From assembly GCA_964495345.1 (NCBI GenBank), contig CAZBVV010000021.1, forward strand, positions 1 to 23,124: a stretch of DNA of 23,124 bases, written 5' to 3'. The position numbers and the translations under genes were made by a program. This document shows positions 1 to 7,272 of the stretch, one piece after another. The notes beneath the pieces were generated by a model. That model did not search any database. It was not told the DNA's origin and was given only the letters and a program-made list of their open reading frames with translations. Origin of the DNA: UBA1081 sp964495345. Its GTDB lineage: Bacteria > Bacillota > Clostridia > Oscillospirales > Acutalibacteraceae. Within the stretch, counting starts at the first letter, position 1; each line of letters starts with the position of its first letter.

Positions 1-80
1 CGAGAACGGTTGTTGAAGCAGTCGCCCACAGCAAAATCGTAGCGGAAGCCATGCATGAATATATGCAGAATCTGAATTAG
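1..80 (+). CDS. 3' end of a gene cut by the window edge, possibly an FAD/NAD(P)-dependent oxidoreductase
   Basis: An open frame runs from the left edge (first full codon at position 3) to TAG at 78-80, giving 25 residues that begin RTVVEAVAHSK and end HEYMQNLN. The TVVEAV...A.AM.EY pattern resembles the last helix of GltD/PreT-like flavoprotein oxidoreductases, where a similar stretch packs against the FAD site. That resemblance is all the functional evidence, so the product name is weak. The stop codon overlaps the first bases of a terminator hairpin, which supports this being a genuine gene end. The frame itself is fairly secure; the function is a guess. Confidence 0.45.
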   Translation, partial: RTVVEAVAHSKIVAEAMHEYMQNLN

Positions 81-107
81 CACCGCCACGGTGCTTTTTC
101 TGTTTTT
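79..107 (+). terminator. Rho-independent terminator of the left-edge gene
   Basis: A 7-bp perfect stem, AGCACCG (79-85) and CGGTGCT (89-95), with a CCA loop, is followed by TTTT, a short break and a second T-run to about 107. It begins inside the TAG stop codon. Confidence 0.8.
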
Positions 108-113
108 ACCGTC

Positions 114-142
114 TTGCATTATACTGTTTCTTATGTTAAAAT
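114..142 (+). promoter_or_regulatory. Candidate sigma-A promoter for the three-gene membrane-protein operon
   Basis: TTGCAT (114-119) and TAAAAT (137-142) are separated by 17 bp, with a TGT just before the -10 that fits an extended -10. A TATAAT at 142-147 is an alternative -10, but it has no -35 at proper spacing. The placement just after a terminator and before the first gene supports a promoter here. Confidence 0.5.
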
Positions 143-176
143 ATAATGTAAAATTATATTTTGAGGAATGAGAAAA

Positions 177-1115
177 ATGGACGCAAAAACAAAGTACATA
201 ATAATTGGTGTAATCATAGTTATTTTAATTATTGCCGTAATAGTTGCTGTTACGGTAACAAAATCGGGAACAACCGAACCTGACAACAATGAATCATTTG
301 GTACAGAGGAATCAGGTGATTCTACAACTTACGAGCCTGTTTCCATGAGTGATGATGTTCAGATAAGCTTTGAAAATATGAATGATGAATTGGCGGAAGA
401 ATACGAAGAGCATTACATAACAACAACTCTTACAACCGCTTATCAACCCGAAGCTACTACCGTTCCGACAGACAAAACCGAGCAAAAAACAAATTCATCA
501 TCAACAGTTACAGAAAAAACAACCGTAAAAACAGAAAACTCCACATCTGCAGCAGATTCAGTTTTAAGTCAGATTAATTCATTTTTCAAAGGTCATTATT
601 ATTTTGACGGCATAATGATATCGAACGGTGAAAGTGCTCCTATGGAGCTTGCCATGAACGGTAATGACTTTATCGTTTATTCCGAAATGGACGGCATTGA
701 CATGGGTATACTGTATCTCGACGACGAGTTCTATCTTATAAATCCCAATGAAAAAAAATACACCGTTATCAATTCTACCGTGCAGAAAATGATGGATCTT
801 GATGTAAGTACGTTTAGCTTTGATTTTAACAACACGGGATTCAATGGGTATTCTCCCACAGAGGTGACGGAAGCTCTCTATGACGGACAAAGTGCTGTTT
901 GCTATACATACAAGGACAGCAAGAACAATATAGATTTTGTTGTTGTGAACGATGAAATTATCCAGTTTGTTCAGTACAACACAGACGGAAGCAAAAAAAC
1001 TGTTATTCAGTTTGATGAATTTACCACAGATTATTCCGCCGATATGGTATCATTAAACGGCTATAAAAAGACTAACCTTCTATCCTTTATAACAGAATTA
1101 ATGAAACAGGAGTAA
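177..1115 (+). CDS. Membrane-anchored protein, Thr-rich linker plus LolA-like globular domain; paralogue of the next gene
   Basis: No named family is recognised. The protein has a short cytoplasmic N-terminus, one membrane helix (about residues 8-28), an acidic then Thr/Ser-rich linker (about 40-126) and an extracytoplasmic globular domain (about 130-312) rich in predicted beta strands. The domain recalls LolA/LppX-type lipoprotein-carrier folds, by inference only. It is a clear paralogue of the next protein: aligned features include a DG(I/T) turn, a K.Y..(I/L) strand, an (S/T)F.FDF motif and a C-terminal DM.SL.GYK.T segment. I chose ATG at 177 rather than 168 because GAGG at 163-166 sits only 1 nt before ATG168 but 10 nt before ATG177; the protein is then 312 aa. 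First gene of a tight operon. Confidence 0.75.
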   Translation: MDAKTKYIIIGVIIVILIIAVIVAVTVTKSGTTEPDNNESFGTEESGDSTTYEPVSMSDDVQISFENMNDELAEEYEEHYITTTLTTAYQPEATTVPTDKTEQKTNSSSTVTEKTTVKTENSTSAADSVLSQINSFFKGHYYFDGIMISNGESAPMELAMNGNDFIVYSEMDGIDMGILYLDDEFYLINPNEKKYTVINSTVQKMMDLDVSTFSFDFNNTGFNGYSPTEVTEALYDGQSAVCYTYKDSKNNIDFVVVNDEIIQFVQYNTDGSKKTVIQFDEFTTDYSADMVSLNGYKKTNLLSFITELMKQE

Positions 1116-1121
1116 AATAAA

Positions 1122-2141
1122 ATGGAAGATAATTTTAATATTAACAATGAAAACAGCGAAGAAAAATCAACTATACGCTTTGATGTAAAAGAAACCGTTG
1201 ATATTGTTTCCACAGAAAACACAGACAAAAAAAGCAAGCCTGCAATAATCATTGTAATTGCGGTAATTCTTGTTGCTGTTGTATGCGGACTGGTTTTCTA
1301 TTTTGCAGGAAGCAAAGATGCAACATCATCCGAAGAAGAAACAACAACTGATCTTTATTCCATCGACTATAACGCATTGGAAAGTGCATTTAACGAAGAG
1401 AATTTTACAAATGAAGAGGGTGCTTCAATTTCTGCCGAAGAATACAAAGAGTATGTTCAAAACATCGTAAGTGAAGCAACTACCGCTTTGAATGATTCCT
1501 TACTGTCGGCAAATCCCCACACAATAGTTGAAAAAACAACTGTTCCGGGCGAAGAAACAACAAAGTCTGCATATGACATGGCATCCTGTGAAGCTCTTGT
1601 TAAAGCATTTCTTGACCGTTCATGCTATCTTGAAGGTTCTTTAACCGATGCGGGCGGCAGTACGCCTGTTGCAGTAGCATTTGACGGCAATAACTTTGAA
1701 ATGCTTACAAATCTTGACGGCACAGAGGTTGCTATTATAAAAATTGACGGCAAACTTTACTTTAAACGTGCTGCACTGAAACAATATGCTCAATTAACCG
1801 ACGCAGTTATGCAGACATTCGGATTGTCAGTTGATATGCTTACATTTGATTTCAGCGATAAAAACTATGACAGCATGAAAGATTCTCTTACGAGCATCAC
1901 CGATGTAACTATTGACGAAAAAGACGGTGTATGTTTCAGATACGACAAAAACGGAGGATTTTTCAATTTTTATTTTATTGACAATCAGCTTGTACAGCTT
2001 GATGTTGGCGAAAGTTCACAGGTAAATTCACAATTTATCATTTCTTATTTTACGGCATCCGTTCCCGGTGATATGCTTTCGCTCAAAGGCTATAAAGAAA
2101 CAGGATTTATGACTTTATTTGCAGATTTTATGGATGAATAA
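1122..2141 (+). CDS. Membrane-anchored protein, paralogue of the upstream gene
   Basis: 339 aa. A cytoplasmic N-terminus of about 39 residues precedes a membrane helix (about 40-62), an acidic/Thr linker, a predicted helical segment (about 80-130) and a C-terminal globular domain (about 150-339) homologous to that of the upstream gene. The N-terminal part is longer and unlike the paralogue, so only the outer domain looks duplicated. ATG follows AGGAG (1109-1113) by 8 nt, and that AGGAG overlaps the end of the preceding gene; the 6-bp gap indicates co-transcription and translational coupling. Function is unknown. A membrane sensor or chaperone for an exported ligand is possible, but nothing in the sequence identifies the ligand. 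Confidence 0.75.
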   Translation: MEDNFNINNENSEEKSTIRFDVKETVDIVSTENTDKKSKPAIIIVIAVILVAVVCGLVFYFAGSKDATSSEEETTTDLYSIDYNALESAFNEENFTNEEGASISAEEYKEYVQNIVSEATTALNDSLLSANPHTIVEKTTVPGEETTKSAYDMASCEALVKAFLDRSCYLEGSLTDAGGSTPVAVAFDGNNFEMLTNLDGTEVAIIKIDGKLYFKRAALKQYAQLTDAVMQTFGLSVDMLTFDFSDKNYDSMKDSLTSITDVTIDEKDGVCFRYDKNGGFFNFYFIDNQLVQLDVGESSQVNSQFIISYFTASVPGDMLSLKGYKETGFMTLFADFMDE

Positions 2142-2153
2142 GGAGGTACTTTT

Positions 2154-3161
2154 ATGATTTGTCCGAATTGTCAGAAGGATATTGATGATGATTCAAAATT
2201 TTGCAGATTCTGCGGTGTGGAATTTATAGGTGAAGAAACTGTTATTGATATTGAACCTGATGAAGAAGAATTACAGGAACGCGAAAATGCAAAAGCAGAG
2301 AAAAAAAGAAAAAATAATATTATTAAGCTTTGCATAACTCTTATCCTTACAATAATTGTGTTAGTTGCATTGATTCTGGCAGTTGTGAGTATAAAAGAAT
2401 CTGGTGAAAACTCAAAAACAACCGAAACCATAACCGATGCCGCAGGTGAAGAGTACAAAGAGGGTTGGGGTAATACAACCATATCGGTAAAAGATACAGA
2501 CGGTACTGTGCGAGAAATTAAAACAGATAAGTCTTACCTTACGGCTTCATCTATTCTCTCTGAATATACGGCTGTTATGAATCAGCTTAAAAACGATGCT
2601 CCCGCATTTTCAAAAATAAGATATCAGAATCTTCCTACCGAATATCAGAATCTCGGAGGGTTGGGAAACCTTGTTTTACCTATTATTGAAAGGTATGTTA
2701 CATCAAAAAGTGCGGCAAAAACCGTTGATTATACAGCAGGTAATGCAAATAATCTTCCTGTTATAAATTCATCTTACGGATGTATTCTCACCGATGCGGA
2801 AAAAATTAAAAACTCATACTGTGAAATACTTGAAGATGATATGTATAAAATTGTTATAACTGTTGTTGATGAACTTAATCCCGAGATTTTACCATACGGA
2901 ACAACATCAACTCAAAGTGCAATAAGCGGAATTTTTGACCCTTACGATGCACTTGAGCAGATAACTGCAATATCGTCACTTGCTTTGAGTGAAATTAATT
3001 TTAATTACACAGACTGCACTGTAACTCTTATTTATAATTACAAAACAAGACAGGTTCAGTCAATCAATCAAACAATGAATATTGACATTACCGCAAACGC
3101 TCATATCGCCGAACTTGAGGCAAGAATAGTTGATATTACGGAATACGCTATCAAATACTGA
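2154..3161 (+). CDS. Zinc-ribbon membrane protein
   Basis: 335 aa. The N-terminus is a zinc ribbon with paired CxxC motifs (C3, C6, C17, C20), a type common at the cytoplasmic N-terminus of Firmicutes membrane proteins. An acidic then basic segment (about 30-55) leads into a single membrane helix (about 56-80) and an extracytoplasmic region of about 250 residues that I do not recognise. AAGGAGGT lies 7 nt before the ATG, a strong ribosome site, and the gene is 12 bp after the previous stop. It is the third and last gene of the operon and is followed by a strong terminator. The ribbon could tie the complex to a cytoplasmic partner; this is inference. Confidence 0.8.
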   Translation: MICPNCQKDIDDDSKFCRFCGVEFIGEETVIDIEPDEEELQERENAKAEKKRKNNIIKLCITLILTIIVLVALILAVVSIKESGENSKTTETITDAAGEEYKEGWGNTTISVKDTDGTVREIKTDKSYLTASSILSEYTAVMNQLKNDAPAFSKIRYQNLPTEYQNLGGLGNLVLPIIERYVTSKSAAKTVDYTAGNANNLPVINSSYGCILTDAEKIKNSYCEILEDDMYKIVITVVDELNPEILPYGTTSTQSAISGIFDPYDALEQITAISSLALSEINFNYTDCTVTLIYNYKTRQVQSINQTMNIDITANAHIAELEARIVDITEYAIKY

Positions 3162-3179
3162 TAACAGAATAATAAAAAT

Positions 3180-3209
3180 CTCCTTGTATGCAAACAAGGA
3201 GTTTTTTTT
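3180..3209 (+). terminator. Terminator of the three-gene membrane-protein operon
   Basis: Stem CTCCTTG (3180-3186) and CAAGGAG (3195-3201), 8-nt loop, then eight T residues (3202-3209). It lies 18 bp after the zinc-ribbon stop codon. Confidence 0.9.
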
Positions 3210-3222
3210 ACAGGCATTCAAC

Positions 3223-3443
3223 AAACAATAATTTAGCGAAATAAAAATTAAATAGTATGCACCGTAGGGAGCGACGCCCTCGTCGCTCTGAATAATCAAA
3301 ATCTGCGATTTTGATTATTGCAATCGGACACGCACAATTTTAATGTTTTTGAATTGATGAAAATGTACCATTTTCATCAATCGGAGCGACGAGGGCGTCG
3401 CTCCCTACAATTATCACATTAATATTCTACTAAATTATTGTTT
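3223..3443. mobile_element. MITE-like element A: terminal inverted repeats with four nested hairpins
   Basis: This explains most of the gene-free stretch 3162-3507. Outer 14-bp inverted repeats AAACAATAATTTAG (3223-3236) and CTAAATTATTGTTT (3430-3443) enclose a perfect 25-bp inverted repeat (3264-3288 and 3384-3408) that is GC-rich against an AT-rich background. Each 25-bp arm contains its own 8-bp hairpin, GAGCGACG/CGTCGCTC (3269-3288 and 3384-3403). Between the arms are two further perfect 13-bp hairpins with 3-nt loops, at 3291-3319 and 3353-3381. No open reading frame is present. It shares its terminal 13 bp and an internal ACGCACAATTTT with element B at 7118-7272, so the two are one family. 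Mobility is inferred from this structure only. Confidence 0.7.
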
Positions 3444-3465
3444 ATTAACATTTTTTTGAATATCC

Positions 3466-3496
3466 AAAAAAAGGGCAGCGGATTAACCGCTGCCCT
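3466..3496 (-). terminator. Terminator of the esterase/beta-helix gene
   Basis: A 10-bp perfect stem, AGGGCAGCGG (3472-3481) and CCGCTGCCCT (3487-3496), with a 5-nt loop. On the minus strand it is followed by a run of T (A residues 3466-3471 as given). It lies 11 bp downstream of the stop codon. Confidence 0.93.
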
Positions 3497-3507
3497 AAAA
3501 TCAGTTA

Positions 3508-6099
3508 TCAATAAAATGCAAGGCTTACATTTGATGTTGTATCAATATAATTTGCATAATTTGAACCGGGAAGTTTTGTTGTACCACAGTAAACATTTGT
3601 AAGAGTTGCCTGTAATGAACATCCATCCTTTGTTGTATATACCTTACTCTTAACAGCATTGGAATTGTAGTAAACATTCTTGAAGTTTATATTACTCATT
3701 GTAACACTGTTGCCTACTTCTTTAACAACATACATACTGAATGCTGCTGCATCGTTGCGGTAAATTCTCATGTTCTCAAATGTAACATTTGAAATTGTAT
3801 TTGCTTTCTGAGCACACTCTGTAACCATAATGCCGATTGCAGCAATTTCATATTCACCCCAAGTAGCATCATGACAGATAACAGCACAGTCTTTAAATGT
3901 AATGTCGCTGATATCAAGGTTAGCTTCACCTAAAATACCGAATGCTCTTGCCTTACTTGCCCATGCAACACAATCTGAAAAAGTAATATTTGTTGAATAG
4001 CAGGAAGCTGCATCTTCACCGCCGAGGGTCTTAACAGCAAACAAGTCATCACCCGAACGTGCGAAGCAGTTAGTAACTGTTGCATTCTGTGTGTTACAAA
4101 TATCAAATGCGTCAGCATTAAGTCTGTAGCCGAATATGTCAACATCCTTGATTGTAAGACCGTTTATTCTGTATGTCTGAATTGCCCATTCAGCAGAGTT
4201 GATAAGCTTGATGCCGCTGATTTCGATATTGCTACCCCATGACAATACAATACCTTTTCTTTCTGTTCTGTCAAGGTCGGTAAAGTCAATAGTACCGTAG
4301 CCCATAATCTTTACATTATTAACACCGGAACCGCCACAGAAAGGATTTCTTGTAAGACCTCCGATACCTGCAAGATCTGAGCCTTCTGTATAAAGGTCAG
4401 CATCACTGCTTATATTCTGTTTGCTTGCAGCTGCGATGTAACAACCCTTTTTAAGGTAAATTACGTAGTTAGAAGCTCCTGTGATAGGAAGGTAGTAATT
4501 TTCAGTACCGTAGTTGTTTATATAGCCTTCGCAAACAGTTACACTATATCCCTGTGCTTCAAGTGCTGCAATTTCTGCATCATCATCAACCTCTTCACGG
4601 ACAAAGAGTGTGTATGCATATTCCTGGCTTTCGCTGTTGAAAAGGAATGTATAAATACCGTAGCCGGAAAGCTCAGCAGTCATAACACCGCTTGAAACTG
4701 ATGCTGATACCTTTTCAGATGTGGTCATATAAACTGCATCTTTAATCTTGAGGTCAGCAGAGTTGAGCTTAATCTCAAATGTGTTATCAGCCATATCTTC
4801 TGTAATATAAATTTCAGAGTATGAATGAAGTGCACCCTTACCTGTCGCACCAATATAAGTAGTTGCTGCATAAACTGGAATGGATGTACCGTCAACAGAA
4901 GCTGTATAATATGGAGAAATTACAACACCGTTTACATCTTCATAACCCTGACATGCGGCATAAACATCGTCATCATTTTTGTTTGCTCTTGCTGTAAGTG
5001 TTGACACAGTTATGTTGTTATCTGCAAGAGTCTTTACTGCCTCTGCAGGATACTGAAGATATGTGAACTCAAAAGTTTCGGGAATATTCATAATATCTTT
5101 AACACTTGTAAGATAAGAGCTTGCATAAGAATCAAGATATGTGTTGACCTCTTCAACAACTGCGTCTGTAGCACCAACTTCATGACCGTAAGTATCATAA
5201 GAAATAAACTTATGCTTAATATTTGATGCTGTAAGAAGACTGTCAAGTTCAACAGCATTTTCATAAGGAACGGTAACATCCTGCTTACCATGAACAAGAA
5301 TTGTGGGTACTGCTGTTTTTACATAGTTGACAGGTGAAACTGTAAGAAGATCGTTACTGTAAGTCTGAACATCTGCATAACTGTTGATTGATTCAGATAC
5401 AGCACATGAAAGAATATATGAAAGTGCATCTCTGCCGCTTCCGTCCGGTACTGATGTATAATAATTGTCTTTAATATCTGTTGCAGTTGTCCAATATTCC
5501 TGAGCAGCTAAATTTGTAGGACCTGCAAAGCTTACTACTGCAACAGGTTCAATAGGAGCGACATCTCCCATTGAGTATGAATAGAGGAGTGAAAGATGTG
5601 CACCTGCGGAATAACCGTACATGATAGTTTTGTCAATAGTAACGGCAACCTGCTCACCGGCATATTTGATAGCCGTAAGTGCATCTGTTATATCATCCAA
5701 CAGGTCGTACATATCAGTATCTTTGGAAAGATAGCTGTAATTGATTGCTGCACAGGCATAACCGTTTTCGAGTGCATATTCTTTTGCGGCATTTGAGTAT
5801 CCGGTTGAATCTTTATCACCCATTATCCAACCGCCGCCGTGAATATAGAGTATAAGACCCATTTCACACTTTGAGTTCGTTCTGGGAACATACAGATCAA
5901 GAACCGTTCTTTCTGTACTCTCACCGTACTGTAAATTTTTAAATGCATAATGATCTTCATTAATGGTGTAATTATATTCCGGTATATTTTCAGAATCATC
6001 AGTTGAACCGTCAGGTTTTACAATTTCTCCTGAACCACCGAAAATAGAAAGAATCATTAATATAAATGTCATTAACATTGATATTAAACTTTCAAACAT
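3508..6099 (-). CDS. Two-enzyme fusion: alpha/beta-hydrolase esterase plus right-handed beta-helix (GH28/GH49-like) domain
   Basis: 863 aa. A hydrophobic N-terminal segment (about 5-22), probably a signal peptide or anchor, and a short Asp/Ser linker precede an esterase domain (about 45-330). The esterase shows the oxyanion motif HGGGW (87-91), nucleophile elbow GYSAGAH (Ser164), Asp274 and His306, as in BD-FAE/acetyl-xylan-type carbohydrate esterases. A beta-sandwich-like region (about 345-500) leads into a right-handed beta-helix (about 540-863) with short repeated turns such as NITFSDC. Within it, NADAFD (D663) and SGDD (D684, D685) sit where GH28/GH49 enzymes carry their catalytic aspartates. 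The GH28 histidine motif is not evident, so polysaccharide class is uncertain. I infer deacylation and cleavage of an esterified plant polysaccharide outside the cell. GGAGG precedes the ATG; the gene has its own promoter and terminator. Confidence 0.85.
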   Translation of the reverse strand: MFESLISMLMTFILMILSIFGGSGEIVKPDGSTDDSENIPEYNYTINEDHYAFKNLQYGESTERTVLDLYVPRTNSKCEMGLILYIHGGGWIMGDKDSTGYSNAAKEYALENGYACAAINYSYLSKDTDMYDLLDDITDALTAIKYAGEQVAVTIDKTIMYGYSAGAHLSLLYSYSMGDVAPIEPVAVVSFAGPTNLAAQEYWTTATDIKDNYYTSVPDGSGRDALSYILSCAVSESINSYADVQTYSNDLLTVSPVNYVKTAVPTILVHGKQDVTVPYENAVELDSLLTASNIKHKFISYDTYGHEVGATDAVVEEVNTYLDSYASSYLTSVKDIMNIPETFEFTYLQYPAEAVKTLADNNITVSTLTARANKNDDDVYAACQGYEDVNGVVISPYYTASVDGTSIPVYAATTYIGATGKGALHSYSEIYITEDMADNTFEIKLNSADLKIKDAVYMTTSEKVSASVSSGVMTAELSGYGIYTFLFNSESQEYAYTLFVREEVDDDAEIAALEAQGYSVTVCEGYINNYGTENYYLPITGASNYVIYLKKGCYIAAASKQNISSDADLYTEGSDLAGIGGLTRNPFCGGSGVNNVKIMGYGTIDFTDLDRTERKGIVLSWGSNIEISGIKLINSAEWAIQTYRINGLTIKDVDIFGYRLNADAFDICNTQNATVTNCFARSGDDLFAVKTLGGEDAASCYSTNITFSDCVAWASKARAFGILGEANLDISDITFKDCAVICHDATWGEYEIAAIGIMVTECAQKANTISNVTFENMRIYRNDAAAFSMYVVKEVGNSVTMSNINFKNVYYNSNAVKSKVYTTKDGCSLQATLTNVYCGTTKLPGSNYANYIDTTSNVSLAFY

Positions 6100-6142
6100 A
6101 AAACAACCTCCGTTTTTGATTTAGTATTCAATACCAATTATA

Positions 6143-6170
6143 ATTATAAATAAAATTAACCGTAAGTCAA
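6143..6170 (-). promoter_or_regulatory. Sigma-A promoter of the esterase/beta-helix gene
   Basis: Read on the minus strand: TTGACT (6165-6170), 16-bp spacer, TATAAT (6143-6148). It lies 44 bp before the start codon and downstream of the terminator of the second esterase gene, so the two esterase genes can be expressed separately. Confidence 0.75.
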
Positions 6171-6190
6171 TAGAAAAATAATAATTATCC

Positions 6191-6220
6191 AAAAAAAACA
6201 GGGGAAAATGCTTCCCCTGT
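6191..6220 (-). terminator. Terminator of the second esterase gene
   Basis: A 9-bp perfect stem, ACAGGGGAA (6198-6206) and TTCCCCTGT (6212-6220), 5-nt loop. On the minus strand it is followed by T8 (A residues 6191-6198 as given). Confidence 0.92.
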
Positions 6221-6226
6221 AACAAT

Positions 6227-7099
6227 TTATTTAAGGTACGCGGCGGCATATTCAATGTACAATGAATATGCTTTTTCTTCACAATCTTTATCATTTCCAA
6301 GGTCGTGGTCAGAATTGGGATAAGATACGAAGTCGTGTTTTACATCTGCCACGGTAAGAGCTGCATCAAGATCAACAGCGTTCTGATAAGGAACAATTGA
6401 ATCCTTTTCACCGTGAGCAATTACGGTAGGTACAGCTGTATTAACATACGCTATGGGAGAAACCGCAAGAATTTCATTTCTGTAAGTTGTCAAATCTTCC
6501 GTAACAGTTATGTTTTTACCTGTTGCCCAACTTATAAGCTGTGCGGCAGTACCTTCACCAAGATTGTTTGTCCAATACTCTTCATTTGTCAAATCCGTAG
6601 GACCGCTGTAATCAACAACTGCAACAGGTTCTATTGCTGAAACTGATGCTTTTGAATACGCATACAGCATTGAGAGATGCCCTCCCGCAGAGTGACCTGT
6701 AAGGAGCATCTTTTCAATTTTAACACCTTTTTCTTCACCGAGAGCTTTAATTTTTGCTACTGCTGATTCAATATCAGCAAGTATATCATACATATTAACA
6801 TCTTCTGAAAGATAACGGTAATTTATTGAAGCAGCAGCATAGCCGTAATCTTTTGCAACTTTTTTTGCTGTTTGTGTGTATGCACTCTTATCCCCGCCTA
6901 TCCATGCACCGCCATGAATCATAAGAATAAGACCTACTGTACCGTCATTTTCTTCGGGAATGTACAAATCAAGTATCTGTCTTTCATGTTCGCCGTAAGA
7001 AACATCTTCAAATGAATATACCTTTGCCATATTTATACCAAAAAGTGAAGCGAAAAACATAATTATCGACATAAAAAACGCAATTATTTTATCAAACAT
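6227..7099 (-). CDS. Alpha/beta-hydrolase carbohydrate esterase, paralogue of the fused esterase domain
   Basis: 290 aa. A hydrophobic N-terminal segment (about 5-22) leads into an alpha/beta hydrolase with HGGAW (62-66), nucleophile elbow GHSAGGH (Ser137), Asp233 and His265: a complete catalytic triad. The whole protein aligns with residues 1 to about 330 of the downstream 863-aa protein, including the unusual N-terminus MF(D/E).(I/L)I. and the blocks LDLY(I/V)P, (A/S)INY.YLS and Y..AV.LD. The two therefore arose by duplication, with gain or loss of the beta-helix part. By family, it should remove acetyl or aryl ester groups from polysaccharide or oligosaccharide. AGAAAGG lies 10 nt before the ATG. 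Just upstream is MITE-like element B, which fills the gap to the SDR gene. Confidence 0.85.
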   Translation of the reverse strand: MFDKIIAFFMSIIMFFASLFGINMAKVYSFEDVSYGEHERQILDLYIPEENDGTVGLILMIHGGAWIGGDKSAYTQTAKKVAKDYGYAAASINYRYLSEDVNMYDILADIESAVAKIKALGEEKGVKIEKMLLTGHSAGGHLSMLYAYSKASVSAIEPVAVVDYSGPTDLTNEEYWTNNLGEGTAAQLISWATGKNITVTEDLTTYRNEILAVSPIAYVNTAVPTVIAHGEKDSIVPYQNAVDLDAALTVADVKHDFVSYPNSDHDLGNDKDCEEKAYSLYIEYAAAYLK

Positions 7100-7117
7100 A
7101 ATTTACCATCCTTTCTG

Positions 7118-7272
7118 TAAACAATAATTTATTAATGCATAATTCATAATTAAGGAAAAGGCTTCGCCTTTTAAACAAATTATAATACCAAAAATCCAAG
7201 CGTTACGCACAATTTTTAATATAAATTAATTATGCATTTTGAATTTTGAATTATGAATTAAATTATTGTTTA
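7118..7272. mobile_element. MITE-like element B, same family as element A
   Basis: Perfect 14-bp terminal inverted repeats, TAAACAATAATTTA (7118-7131) and TAAATTATTGTTTA (7259-7272). A hairpin AAAAGGC/GCCTTTT lies at 7156-7172, and an ACGCACAATTTT block at 7205-7216 is shared with element A. TAATTCAT/GCATAATT-type words lie next to both ends. It occupies the whole spacer between the SDR gene and the second esterase. The terminal TAA on the right is the SDR stop codon. On the minus strand it includes a TATAAT (7180-7190 region) that could start transcription of the esterase gene, but no convincing -35 is visible. Confidence 0.65.
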
